DNA of 35,987 nt from SZAS-103 sp038216155 (GTDB taxonomy: Bacteria > Pseudomonadota > Gammaproteobacteria > Xanthomonadales > Xanthomonadaceae), in contig JBBQQH010000032.1 in the NCBI GenBank assembly GCA_038216155.1, forward strand, positions 1 to 35,987, written 5' to 3'. Below, one piece after another: positions 24,307 to 32,699 of this stretch. Position numbers and translations under genes: made by a program. Positions within the stretch are counted from its first letter, which is position 1. Each line of letters opens with the position of its first letter. The notes under the pieces are model-generated. The model had not been told where the DNA came from. It saw only the letters and a list, made by a program, of their open reading frames with translations, and did not search any database.

Positions 24307-25765
24307 CAAGAAAACTTTCATCCTCCCCGACTTGGGCGAAGGCCTGCCGGACGCGACTATCGTCGAATGGTTCGTGAAAGTCGGCGACATCATCAAGCTC
24401 GACGAGCCGCTGGTGTCGATGGAAACCGCGAAAGCGGTTGTGGAAGTGCCATCGCCGTATTCGGGCAAGGTGGTGAAGCTCGCCGGCGGCGATGGCGATG
24501 TCATCGTCACCGGCAGCATGCTCGCCGAAGTCGAACTCGATCCGAAACTGCCGCAGCGCGCCGAGGCACAGGACACTGGCCACCATCACGGCCCGTCGCA
24601 TGCGCAGCCGTCGAAAGGCGCGGGCGCGCCCGCACCGGATGGCGGCGATGAAGTGATCGCGTCGGACGAAGGCGGCGAGATTCAAGAAACCAATCGCACG
24701 GTCAGCAAGGCGTCCGTCGGCGATGCACCCAAACGCGAAGCCGATGCCGGCACCGTGGTCGGAGCGATGCAGAGTTCGGACGCGATACGTAGCGAGGCAG
24801 CGCTGGCGATCGGCGGAGTCAAGGCCGTGCCCGCTGTGCGCGCGCTGGCAAAGAAGTTGAAAATCGATCTGTCGCGCGTGCGACCCAGTGGCGCCGATGG
24901 CGTGATCACATTGAAGGATGTGAAGGAAGCGGCTGCCAATGGCAGCGCTGGTTTGCTTCCCTCTCCCGGCGGGAGAGGGACCGAGGGTGAGGGGAGAGGC
25001 TCGCCACGCACGCTCCCCTCATCCGCCCTTCAGACACCTTCTCCCGAGGGGAGAAGGGAAGAGCAGCGCACAACCCTTTCGCAATCCGGCAAACCGATGC
25101 GCACACAACCACCGGGCGTGGTCGCTACCGGGCAGCCCGAGCAACTCAAGGGCGTGCGCCGCAACATGGCGCGGGTGATGGCTGATGCGCACAGCAAGGT
25201 GGTGCCGACTTCGCTCAGTGACGACGCCGACATCCACGCATGGGCGCCCGGCAATGACATCACTGGACGGCTGGTGCGCGCCATCGTCAGCGCCTGCAAG
25301 GCGGTACCCGCGTTGAACGCATGGTTCGATGGCGAAGCGCTCACGCGCACGCTGCACCGGCACGTCGACATTGGCATCGCGGTGGATACCGACGACGGGC
25401 TGTTTGTGCCGGTGCTGCGCAATGCCGACATGCTCGATGCGCGCGGCGTGCGCGAAGCGGTCAACCGGCTGCGCACGCAGGTGTCCGATCGCAGCATCCC
25501 GGCATCGGAACTGTCCGGCTACACCATTTCCCTGTCGAACTTCGGCATGTTCGCCGGTCGCTATGCAACGCCGGTGGTGGTGCCGCCGTGCGTGGCGATC
25601 ATTGCGGCCGGCAAGGGCCGGCACCAGATGACGCCAGTGATGGGTGGCTTCGAATCGCACAAGGTGATTCCGTTGTCGGTCACGTTCGATCATCGCGTGG
25701 CGACCGGCGGCGAAGCGGCGCGATTCCTGAAAGCGATGCTGGACGATCTGGCGGCGGCGAACTGA
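24299..25765 (+). CDS. Dihydrolipoamide acyltransferase (E2) of the 2-oxoacid dehydrogenase complex
   Basis: E2 moves the acyl group from E1 to CoA and forms the complex core. In its 488 residues, a lipoyl domain lies at 1-80 with the lipoyl Lys at K45 (METAKAVVEVPSP). A flexible acidic/Ala/Pro linker follows. The E1/E3-binding domain is at about 174-211 (VPAVRALAKKLKIDLSRVRP). A second linker spans 212-280, and the catalytic domain runs from about 281 to 488. The active site is FDHRVATGG with H465; the usual Asp of DHRxxDG is Thr469, a variant that, as I recall, occurs in related enzymes. Residues about 221-253 are encoded by a REPIN-type repeat (24959-25057) inserted in frame. GAGGA precedes the ATG. 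Specificity is unresolved. Confidence 0.93.
   Translation: MADKKTFILPDLGEGLPDATIVEWFVKVGDIIKLDEPLVSMETAKAVVEVPSPYSGKVVKLAGGDGDVIVTGSMLAEVELDPKLPQRAEAQDTGHHHGPSHAQPSKGAGAPAPDGGDEVIASDEGGEIQETNRTVSKASVGDAPKREADAGTVVGAMQSSDAIRSEAALAIGGVKAVPAVRALAKKLKIDLSRVRPSGADGVITLKDVKEAAANGSAGLLPSPGGRGTEGEGRGSPRTLPSSALQTPSPEGRREEQRTTLSQSGKPMRTQPPGVVATGQPEQLKGVRRNMARVMADAHSKVVPTSLSDDADIHAWAPGNDITGRLVRAIVSACKAVPALNAWFDGEALTRTLHRHVDIGIAVDTDDGLFVPVLRNADMLDARGVREAVNRLRTQVSDRSIPASELSGYTISLSNFGMFAGRYATPVVVPPCVAIIAAGKGRHQMTPVMGGFESHKVIPLSVTFDHRVATGGEAARFLKAMLDDLAAAN
24959..25057. repeat. REPIN-like compound palindrome translated inside the E2 linker
   Basis: Three nested or serial inverted repeats fill 99 bases. The first is CCCTCTCCC/GGGAGAGGG (24959-24979). 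The second is GGGTGAGGGGAG with CTCCCCTCATCC (24985-24996 and 25013-25024). The third is CCTTCTCCC/GGGAGAAGG (25037-25057). This layout is that of a widespread proteobacterial intergenic repeat. Here it is a multiple of three and stays open, adding a Gly/Pro/Arg/Ser-rich segment to the E2 linker. Confidence 0.85.
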
Positions 25766-26238
25766 TGGCGTCGACCATTCCAGCGATGAGCAAGCGGCGG
25801 ACGCGCGTTGCGGCGATCGCATTCGCTGTCGCGACAACGCTGCTGCTCGCCGCATGCAACAGGCAGTCCGACAACACCACATTCGCCAACACCCCGGCAT
25901 CACCGGACGCACAAGCCGCTGCACGCAAGCTGGTGGAAAGCGTGCTGGCCGACTACGCGGCGGCGGGCAATACCGATCCGATAGGCTTCCTGTCGCGGCG
26001 CACCGATGTCGATACGACGATCGTATCCACCATGCAGCACGACATGAGTCTTGACCCTCGCGATCCGCTGCTGTGCGGCGCAGGTACCGCTGCCGATTTC
26101 CGCTTCGTCGAAATCAAGACCATCAGTCCCACCCGCCTGCAAGTAGAGATGCAGAACAAGGCTAACCGGCACATCGGTTACACCGTTGAACTCGGCCCGG
26201 CCGGCAAGTGGCTGCTGGCCAGCATGGAGTGTCAGTAG
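25765..26238 (+). CDS. Small putative lipoprotein at the end of the dehydrogenase operon
   Basis: The 157-residue product starts at the ATG at 25765, which shares one base with the E2 stop (TGATG). A second ATG at 25786 (MSKRRTRVAAI) would give a shorter signal peptide. The signal has a basic n-region and ends in TTLLLAACNR, with lipobox Cys at about 31 from the first start. The mature part (DAQAAARKLVESVLADYAAA, TMQHDMSLDPRDPLLCGAGT, QNKANRHIGYTVEL) has two Cys (LLCGA and the terminal SMECQ) that may pair. I know no family for it. Its place behind E2 may be only transcriptional convenience. Confidence 0.8.
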   Translation: MASTIPAMSKRRTRVAAIAFAVATTLLLAACNRQSDNTTFANTPASPDAQAAARKLVESVLADYAAAGNTDPIGFLSRRTDVDTTIVSTMQHDMSLDPRDPLLCGAGTAADFRFVEIKTISPTRLQVEMQNKANRHIGYTVELGPAGKWLLASMECQ

Positions 26239-26265
26239 CTACCAGCTGCACATGGAGCGCGCCAG

Positions 26266-26649
26266 ATGCACCATAGTCGCCTGAGCACGATCGTGATTGA
26301 TTGCGAAGTCGACGAACTGGCGCCGGCCGCACGCTTCTGGAGCCAGGCGCTGGGCAAGCCGGTGATCACCGTCGATCAGGACGGCGACGGCAAATACGCC
26401 GAGCTCAAAACCGAATCGGACGAACCGATCATCCTGCTGCAAAAGGTCGAGCACGCACCACGCGTGCATCTGGATATGGAAACCGACAACCTTGAAGCCG
26501 AAGCAGCGCGCCTTGAGGCACTCGGCGCACGACGCATCGCCTTCGTGCGCGATCGCTGGTGGGTAGTGGAGGCGCCGACCGGGCACTGCTTCTGCGTCGT
26601 GCGAAAGCAACGCGGGGAGTTCGGGCCGCACCTCAACGCTTGGGATTGA
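26266..26649 (+). CDS. VOC-family (glyoxalase/bleomycin-resistance-like) protein
   Basis: The 127-residue single-domain protein starts MHHSRLSTIVIDCEVDELAP and shows the beta-alpha-beta-beta-beta layout of a vicinal oxygen chelate unit: AARFWSQALGKPV, YAELKTESDEPIILLQKVE, VHLDMETDNLEAEAARLEAL and WWVVEAPTGHCFCVVRKQ. It resembles the glyoxalase-like (Glyoxalase_6) branch, where metal residues are often lost. Enzymatic activity cannot be assumed. It follows the lipoprotein by 27 bases; GGAG stands about 10 bases before the ATG. It could be the last gene of the operon. Confidence 0.83.
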   Translation: MHHSRLSTIVIDCEVDELAPAARFWSQALGKPVITVDQDGDGKYAELKTESDEPIILLQKVEHAPRVHLDMETDNLEAEAARLEALGARRIAFVRDRWWVVEAPTGHCFCVVRKQRGEFGPHLNAWD

Positions 26650-26694
26650 TTTTTCCTAGGAACAGGGTTCCTCAGCCCATCCGAACCGTATTGG

Positions 26695-26849
26695 CCGTTC
26701 GTGGTGAGCCTGTCGAACCAAAGCTTCAAGCACGTGCCAAACACCCAGGTCTCGCCAGTCGGGCGCATTGGAACGCTGGCATGGTTGGGGGTGATCCGGT
26801 CATGGTTACAGGCCTGTCCTGAGCTTGACGAAGGGCTCACCACGAACGG
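26695..26849. repeat. REPIN-like inverted-repeat element
   Basis: A 15-base terminal inverted repeat (CCGTTCGTGGTGAGC at 26695-26709 and GCTCACCACGAACGG at 26835-26849) bounds 155 bases. The left arm extends to 26 bases identical to the reverse complement of 300-325. The right side contains GTCCTGAGCTTGACGAAG, another common version of the same repeat. It fills the convergent gap between the VOC gene and the small membrane gene and ends one base before the latter's stop codon. Confidence 0.8.
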
Positions 26850-26850
26850 G

Positions 26851-27162
26851 TCACATGCGCGATTCGTCCAATCTGTGTCGCAACAAAGGGAGCCTTACGA
26901 TCAACGCGATCGTCATCACGGCAAGAAAGATGCCGTAGGCAACCAGCGTCGCGAAAATCTGCTGCCACATCATGCCGACGCTGGTGTCCGCAGTTTGGTA
27001 TGCCCAGCGCATGCCGATGAAACTTCCAACGCCTGCCAACGCAAGCGTTGCCAAATCGAAAATACGTCGTGCCGGCGTGCGCGGAACGCGCGGATAGATC
27101 ACAAACAGCACGCCAAGGATCAGAAACCACGGCAGAAAAAGGATCAGAGCAAGATAGGGCAT
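26851..27162 (-). CDS. Small membrane protein of unknown function
   Basis: Starting at the ATG at 27162, 103 residues begin MPYLALILFLPWFLILGVLF. There are three hydrophobic segments (about 2-22, 38-56 and 68-90) with a short basic tail (RLPLLRHRLDESRM). A longer reading to 27231 would run into trpS and is rejected. The gene starts one base after the trpS stop, so it is translated from the same message. No family is recognised. Its stop abuts the REPIN-like repeat. Confidence 0.72.
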   Translation of the reverse strand: MPYLALILFLPWFLILGVLFVIYPRVPRTPARRIFDLATLALAGVGSFIGMRWAYQTADTSVGMMWQQIFATLVAYGIFLAVMTIALIVRLPLLRHRLDESRM

Positions 27163-27163
27163 C

Positions 27164-28561
27164 TCAACTTGCACTCGCAATTTGCGCAACAGCCTGAAGG
27201 AATCGCTTGCATAGCAATTCACTTTCTTCACGCGAGGCGACGATCGGTCCGGCTCCGTATTTTAGAGTGCCGGCTTCCGGGTCACCAAAAGCAGGCTCTC
27301 GAATCTCGAATCGATATCCTTCAGCGTGTCCCATTGCCTCATATTCCAAAGTTGAGGACTCAAGTTCAGACCCGGCTCCAGCGCGCGTCAGACTCCGTAT
27401 TTCAATCTCGGCCTCTTGCCCTGATGAAAAGCCGCAACTGATGAACAACAATGTTCCATCACCGTCGATCAATTTGAAATAAATCAGATCGTTCTCCCGA
27501 TACCGCTTGAACTGCGGCAACGCGGCCTTTGCCTTATCACGCTTGATCACGGGTGCGGTTGTCGCGGCAAGACTGCGTAGCCCGACCGAGTCACGCAATT
27601 TCCCAAGCGATGGCTGCGCAATCGCACGCGCCTTCTCTGCGCCCTGCCGCAGCTGCTGTTCAATCTGAGCAGGCTGCGCGATCAGCGTTTCATAGCGCTC
27701 GCGCAAGGGCGCTATCTCTGCGTCAATGCGCTCGAACAATTGCTGCTTCGCATCGCCCCAGCCGATGCCTTCGGCGAACGCCTTGCGCATCGTCGCGGTT
27801 TCGTCCGCACTGGCAAACGCGCGATACAACTCGAACACGTTGGATGCTTCCGAGTCCTTTGGCTCACCGGGCATGCGCGAATCGGTGACGATGCCGGCGA
27901 TCAATTTCTTCAACTCATTTCGGCTGCAGAACAACGGAATCGTGTTGTCGTAGCTCTTGCTCATCTTGCGGCCGTCGAGGCCCGGCAAGGTCGCGACGTG
28001 CTCCTCGATCTGCGCCTGCGGCAAAATGAAGTGCTCGCCATACAGATGATTGAATCGCGCGCCGATGTCGCGCGCCATCTCGATGTGCTGCACCTGATCG
28101 CGGCCGACCGGCACCTTGTCGGCGTTGAACAATAAAATGTCGGCGGCCATCAGCACCGGGTACATGAATAGCCCAACGGTCACGCCGGCATCGGGATCGT
28201 CGCCATCACCAACGTTGCGATCCACCGCCGCCTTGTAAGCATGCGCGCGGTTAAGCAGACCCTTGGCGGCGACGCAGGTAAGCAGCCAGGTAAGTTCCGG
28301 AATCTCGGGGATATCCGACTGCCGATAGAACCAGACCTTGTCCGGATCCAGCCCGCAAGCCAACCAAGCAGCGGCGATTTCCAGTGTCGAGCGCTGCACG
28401 CGCGCGGGATCGCTTACCTTGATCAGCGCGTGGTAGTCGGCGAGGAAATAGAAACTTTCCACGCCCGCTGCGCGACTTGCGGCGATCGCCGGGCGAATTG
28501 CGCCGACGTAGTTGCCAAGGTGCGGCGAGCCGGAGGTGGTGATGCCGGTAAGGATGCGCAT
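27164..28561 (-). CDS. trpS: Tryptophanyl-tRNA synthetase with C-terminal extension
   Basis: TrpS charges tRNA-Trp. This class I synthetase has the HIGH-type motif at about 10-16 (TTSGSPHLGNYVGAI) and KMSKS (DGRKMSKSYDNTIPLF, about 200). The catalytic and tRNA parts end near residue 335. The protein is 465 residues, about 130 more than E. coli TrpS. The extra C-terminal part (about 350-465) contains YRENDLIYFKLIDGDGTLLF then ISCGFSSGQEAEIEIRSL, which resembles the YegP/DUF1508 fold (F-x-L-x-D-x-D-G, then S-x-G-F-x-S). I recall such extensions in xanthomonad TrpS proteins, but this is from memory. The start at 28561 has a weak Shine-Dalgarno. Confidence 0.95.
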   Translation of the reverse strand: MRILTGITTSGSPHLGNYVGAIRPAIAASRAAGVESFYFLADYHALIKVSDPARVQRSTLEIAAAWLACGLDPDKVWFYRQSDIPEIPELTWLLTCVAAKGLLNRAHAYKAAVDRNVGDGDDPDAGVTVGLFMYPVLMAADILLFNADKVPVGRDQVQHIEMARDIGARFNHLYGEHFILPQAQIEEHVATLPGLDGRKMSKSYDNTIPLFCSRNELKKLIAGIVTDSRMPGEPKDSEASNVFELYRAFASADETATMRKAFAEGIGWGDAKQQLFERIDAEIAPLRERYETLIAQPAQIEQQLRQGAEKARAIAQPSLGKLRDSVGLRSLAATTAPVIKRDKAKAALPQFKRYRENDLIYFKLIDGDGTLLFISCGFSSGQEAEIEIRSLTRAGAGSELESSTLEYEAMGHAEGYRFEIREPAFGDPEAGTLKYGAGPIVASREESELLCKRFLQAVAQIASAS

Positions 28562-28688
28562 TCGAGATGACTGTGAACGGGAGACAGGAGCAGATGATAG
28601 TGGACTGGTGCTGTCATCTGTCGTTGAGGCAGCAACCCCGTTTTCCCGTCACCGGCGTTTCACTCACTACCCAACCCGGAGAAGTGTC

Positions 28689-29570
28689 ATGAAAACGCTG
28701 TTGAACCTGTTGCTGCTCGCGCTGTGTTGTCTGTCGGCTACCGCCTGCGCGCGTCCGTTGGTGAACCTGGCGGTCGTTGATCGCGATACCGGCGAACAAC
28801 TCGCCGAATACGGCCAGTCCGGCCGTCAGTATGTCGCCGGCCAGCCCGGCCACCGCTATGCATTACGGCTCGCCAACCGCACTAGCCAGCGGGTGATGGT
28901 GGTGCTGTCGGTGGACGGCGTGAACGTGGTCAGCGGTCAGACCGCTGGTACCGGGCAGCCCGGTTACGTGCTCGGTCCGTGGCAGTCGACGGAGATCGCC
29001 GGCTGGCGCAAGAATTACGACGACATTGCGCAATTCGTGTTCACCGAGCTTGACGACAGCTACGCCGCGCGCACCGGGCGGCCAGACAATGTCGGCGTGA
29101 TCGGCATGGCGGTGTTTCGCGAGCGCATACGGCAGCCTGTCTACAGTCCGCCGGTATATTCGCCATACGGATCGCGTGATGACGAACGCTACGAGCGCCA
29201 GTCGGGCGGCTATGCCCGCAACAAGGATGCGCCCGCCCCTTCAGCGGCAGCGAAAGCCAGCCGTACGCAAGGCGCAGCGGACGCGGCCGAATCCGGCGCT
29301 TACAACCAGTCCGGCTACGCCGGTGCGCCATACGAACCGACCGAGCAGCGCCTCGGTACCGGCCATGGCCAGCGCGAATACGCTCCGACCGAGCAGACCC
29401 AGTTCGAACGCCTCAGCGATTCGCCGCAGCAAGTGGTGACGCTGTATTACGACGCACCGGATCGGTTGGCGGCACGCGGCATCATTCCGCGTCGCTGGCT
29501 GCCCTCGCGTCAAATCGGTCCGGACCCATTCCCGGTTGGTTTCGTGCCAGACCCTCCGCGCGAGTGGTAA
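28689..29570 (+). CDS. Secreted protein of unknown function, possible lipoprotein
   Basis: The 293-residue product starts at the ATG at 28689 with GGAG in front. The signal peptide is MKTLLNLLLLALCCLSATAC; it could be cut at Cys20 as a lipoprotein, though the -3 residue is not the usual Leu, or at ACA as a soluble protein. Residues about 25-150 form a compact beta-rich domain (VNLAVVDRDTGEQLAEYG, YALRLANRTSQRVMVVLSVD, IAGWRKNYDDIAQFVFTEL). The rest is low-complexity: a Tyr/Pro/Ala/Gln-rich stretch (about 150-250), then VVTLYYDAPDRLAARGIIP and a Pro-rich end. I do not recognise the family. It is divergent from trpS and followed by a strong terminator. Confidence 0.82.
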   Translation: MKTLLNLLLLALCCLSATACARPLVNLAVVDRDTGEQLAEYGQSGRQYVAGQPGHRYALRLANRTSQRVMVVLSVDGVNVVSGQTAGTGQPGYVLGPWQSTEIAGWRKNYDDIAQFVFTELDDSYAARTGRPDNVGVIGMAVFRERIRQPVYSPPVYSPYGSRDDERYERQSGGYARNKDAPAPSAAAKASRTQGAADAAESGAYNQSGYAGAPYEPTEQRLGTGHGQREYAPTEQTQFERLSDSPQQVVTLYYDAPDRLAARGIIPRRWLPSRQIGPDPFPVGFVPDPPREW

Positions 29571-29583
29571 GTGCGTGATCGGA

Positions 29584-29618
29584 CGACAGGCCGGAGCGAT
29601 CCGGCCTGTCGTTTTTTT
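29584..29618 (+). terminator. Rho-independent terminator
   Basis: A perfect 11-bp stem (CGACAGGCCGG / CCGGCCTGTCG) with the loop AGCGAT is followed directly by seven T. It begins 13 bases after the secreted-protein stop and acts on the plus strand. No matching T-run exists for the convergent arginase gene. Confidence 0.95.
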
Positions 29619-29640
29619 ACTGAGACCGCATTGAGAACAC

Positions 29641-30567
29641 TTACGAACGCATCAGTGTCGATTTACCGAACAGACTTTCGACCAGGTCCACCGCCAGTTT
29701 GCCGGTGCGATTGTGGTCGTCGAATGCCGGATTGAGTTCCATGATGTCGAGCGAACCCAGGCGACCGGTGTCGGCGATCATTTCCATCACCAGTTGCGCC
29801 TCGCGATAGCCCGGGCCGCCGGGTACCGTGGTGCCGACCGCTGGCGCGATCGAGGGATCAAGAAAGTCGACGTCGAAACTCACATGCAGATGCGTGTTTT
29901 CGTCGACGCCCTCCAGCGCTTCTTCCATCGCGCGCTTCATGCCGATCTCGTCGATGTAGCGCATGTCGTAAATATCAATGCCGTAATCGCGCACCAATTT
30001 CTTTTCGCCCACATCGACCGAGCGGATGCCAATCTGGCGCAGCACATCCGGCTGGATTGCCGGTGCGTCGTCGCCCAGATGCGTGAGCTCCTTCGGCCCG
30101 ATCCCGCACAAACACGCCACCGGCATGCCATGCACGTTGCCCGAAGGCGTGACGTCCGAGGTGTTGAAGTCGGCGTGTGCATCCAGCCACAGGACGCGCA
30201 ACTTCAGTCCGCGCTCGCGACAGTGATGCGCTACGGCGGTGATCGAGCCGACCGCAAGACAATGATCGCCGCCGAGCAGGATCGGCAGCCGACCGGCAGC
30301 AAGCTCCGCGCCGACCGCATCCATGACTGCGCGGTTCCAGGCGACCACGCCATCCAGATGCCGATACCCTTGTTCCGGCGGTTGCCACGGGTTGATCGGC
30401 CCGGACAGGTTGCCGCCGTCGCGCACGACCAGGCCACGCGCAGTCAGTGCTTCGGCCAGGCCCGCCACGCGCAGGGCTTCGGGACCCATCGAAGCGCCGC
30501 GATCGCCGGCGCCGATATCGGTGGGCGCGCCGATCAGGGTGACCTGTTTGGCTGCGTTTGCACTCAT
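29641..30567 (-). CDS. rocF: Arginase
   Basis: Arginase splits arginine into ornithine and urea with a binuclear Mn centre. The start is at the ATG at 30567 (MSANAAKQVTLIGAPTDIGA, 308 residues), with GGGAG upstream. The metal ligands are in LLGGDHCLAVG (His), LWLDAHADFNT (Asp, His, Asp) and HVSFDVDFLDPSIAP (two Asp). The family phrases GNVHGMPVACLCG and GGPGYREAQLVME confirm arginase rather than agmatinase. No urease or ornithine-handling genes are near. The 142 bases to the divergent histidine-kinase gene should hold promoters for both. Confidence 0.95.
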   Translation of the reverse strand: MSANAAKQVTLIGAPTDIGAGDRGASMGPEALRVAGLAEALTARGLVVRDGGNLSGPINPWQPPEQGYRHLDGVVAWNRAVMDAVGAELAAGRLPILLGGDHCLAVGSITAVAHHCRERGLKLRVLWLDAHADFNTSDVTPSGNVHGMPVACLCGIGPKELTHLGDDAPAIQPDVLRQIGIRSVDVGEKKLVRDYGIDIYDMRYIDEIGMKRAMEEALEGVDENTHLHVSFDVDFLDPSIAPAVGTTVPGGPGYREAQLVMEMIADTGRLGSLDIMELNPAFDDHNRTGKLAVDLVESLFGKSTLMRS

Positions 30568-30709
30568 TTGCTGCTCCCGTTGCGATTCAGAGTTGAATAC
30601 CTCCGGCCTCCATTCTAGTCGGCCAGCACTGGCATGGCATGATTGGATGCGGATCGCCGACGGCGAATCGCACATTGGGTCAAGCGATACGTCGCACTTC
30701 GGAGTCGTC

Positions 30710-32683
30710 ATGCAGCCTTCCGCCACCGTCGAGCAGATGGCCGAACGTTTGGCCCGCCTCGAGGCGGTCCAGGCCGCGGTCCTGGACATTGGCCGCAGTG
30801 CCGCCAGCCTCGGCGACCTGGGCGAGTTCTACCGCAACGTGCACGCGGCCGTGGCGCGCTTCATGGCCGCACACAGTTTCTACATTGCATTGCTGGATCT
30901 GCAGCGCAGCGGCGTTCGCTATGCCTATCGCGTCGACGAAAAAGATGCCTGCCCCGATCCCGACACCTTGTTCGAGTTGCAATCCGAGGATCAGTCGCCG
31001 ACGGCATGGGTGATCCGCCGCGGTGAATCCCTGTGCTTCACAATGGACGAGATCGCCGAGCGCAACGCGGGCAATCGGCGCTGGGGCGAGGGCGCACCGG
31101 CCGAACACTGGCTGGGCATGCCGCTGATCGGACACGATGGCACCACCTTCGGCGCACTGGTGACGCAGAGCTACGCGCCGGGCTTTCGCTACAGCGCCGA
31201 GGACATCGCGCTGTTCCAACTGTTTTCCGGACACGTCGCCGATGCGGTAGAGCGGGCGCAATTCGCCGCGCGCCTGGAGCACGCCATCAACGAACGCACC
31301 CGCAGTCTGGAAATCGAGATAGCCGAGCGCCGGCGTGGCGAAAAGCTGCAACGCACGCTATACGAGATTTCGGCGCAGTCGGTCCGTGAAATCGACCTGG
31401 ACACGTTTTATACGCGCGTGCACGCACTGCTGGGCGCACTGCTGTACGCCCGAAATCTGTTGATCGCCCTGCTTGACGACACCGGCGAAGCGGTCCAGTT
31501 CGCTTATGACGTCGACGAGAAGGATCCGTCGCTACCGATCGGCTACCGCCGTCCCGCCAGCCATGGTTCCACCGGCTTCGTGCTGCGTACGCGCCGGCCG
31601 CAGCGCATCGACCAGGCGCGTTACCGGGCATTGGTCACAGCCGGCGACATCTATCAATCCATGGGCAGTCCCGACTTCAATGTCTGGATTGGCGCACCGC
31701 TGATCTACCAGGAAAAGCTGCTCGGCGCGATCATCCTGCAAAGCTACGACCCGGCAATCGGCTACGGCGAGCGCGATCTGGAATTGCTGACCTTTGTCGC
31801 CGACCATATTGCCGCCGCACTCTCGCGCAAACGCGCCAACGACGAGCTCGCGACCCAGCACCGGGAATTGCAACGCACGCTGGAAGACCTACAGGTCGCG
31901 CAAACCGATCTGATGCGGCAGGAAAAACTCGCCTCGCTCGGCGCGCTGGTCGCCGGCATCGCGCACGAAGTGAACACGCCGCTCGGCATCTGCGTTACCG
32001 CGGTCAGCCATCTGGCCGAGGAAACCCAACAAGCGCAGCGTGCGTTCAACGCGGAAACACTCACCCGCGACGCGCTGCATGAGCACTTCCAGGCCGCCGA
32101 CGAAGTGTTGCGCATCCTGACTGCCAACACCCAGCGCGCCAGCGCCCTGATCCGCAGCTTCAAGCAGGTCGCAGTGGACCAATCCTCCGACGATGTGCGC
32201 GAGATCGCACTGGCCGAGTACATTGAGGAAACCCTGAAGTCGCTACGTCCCAAACTCAAGGGCACCCGGCACACTATCGAGGTGCAGTGCGATCCGCTGC
32301 TGCGCGTGCGCAGCGTGCCCGGAGCGCTGTCGCAGATCCTGACCAATCTGGTGATCAATTCGATCATGCACGGGTTCGAACATCTCGACGGCGGATGCAT
32401 CGCGATCGACGTGAGCTGCGATGAATCATTCCTGCTCATCGACTACCGCGATGATGGCAGCGGCATGACCAGCGAGACGTTGCGGCACCTGTTCGACCCG
32501 TTCTACACGACCAAGCGTGGTCAGGGCGGCAGCGGCTTGGGCGCGAACATCATCTACAACCTGGTCACCGCCAAACTTGGCGGCAGCATTGCGGTGGATA
32601 GTGCGCCCGGCACCGGGCTGCATTACCGGATCATGCTGCCGCTGGAGCCGTCCCGTTTTGCGCCGGTGGCGCCCGACGGGTAA
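30710..32683 (+). CDS. Double-GAF sensor histidine kinase
   Basis: The start is at the ATG at 30710, five bases after GGAG (657 residues). Longer readings overlap arginase in antisense and are rejected. There are no membrane segments. Two GAF domains lie at about 30-185 and 225-375. They look like a tandem duplication: FYIALLDLQRSGVRYAYRVD against LIALLDDTGEAVQFAYDVDE, both followed by EKD or KD and an acidic stretch. A coiled coil (about 372-410) leads to the dimerisation domain with the phospho-His H419 (LVAGIAHEVNTPLG). The HATPase domain has ILTNLVINSIMHGF, DYRDDGSGM and FDPFYTTKRGQGGSGLGANI. It is convergent with the HD-GYP regulator 16 bases away, its probable partner. Confidence 0.94.
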   Translation: MQPSATVEQMAERLARLEAVQAAVLDIGRSAASLGDLGEFYRNVHAAVARFMAAHSFYIALLDLQRSGVRYAYRVDEKDACPDPDTLFELQSEDQSPTAWVIRRGESLCFTMDEIAERNAGNRRWGEGAPAEHWLGMPLIGHDGTTFGALVTQSYAPGFRYSAEDIALFQLFSGHVADAVERAQFAARLEHAINERTRSLEIEIAERRRGEKLQRTLYEISAQSVREIDLDTFYTRVHALLGALLYARNLLIALLDDTGEAVQFAYDVDEKDPSLPIGYRRPASHGSTGFVLRTRRPQRIDQARYRALVTAGDIYQSMGSPDFNVWIGAPLIYQEKLLGAIILQSYDPAIGYGERDLELLTFVADHIAAALSRKRANDELATQHRELQRTLEDLQVAQTDLMRQEKLASLGALVAGIAHEVNTPLGICVTAVSHLAEETQQAQRAFNAETLTRDALHEHFQAADEVLRILTANTQRASALIRSFKQVAVDQSSDDVREIALAEYIEETLKSLRPKLKGTRHTIEVQCDPLLRVRSVPGALSQILTNLVINSIMHGFEHLDGGCIAIDVSCDESFLLIDYRDDGSGMTSETLRHLFDPFYTTKRGQGGSGLGANIIYNLVTAKLGGSIAVDSAPGTGLHYRIMLPLEPSRFAPVAPDG

Positions 32684-32699
32684 ATCGACCGCGCATTAC

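Noticed and set aside
26658..26672. AGGAAC/GTTCCT hairpin after the VOC gene as a terminator
   Set aside because: There is no T-run on either strand after the stem.
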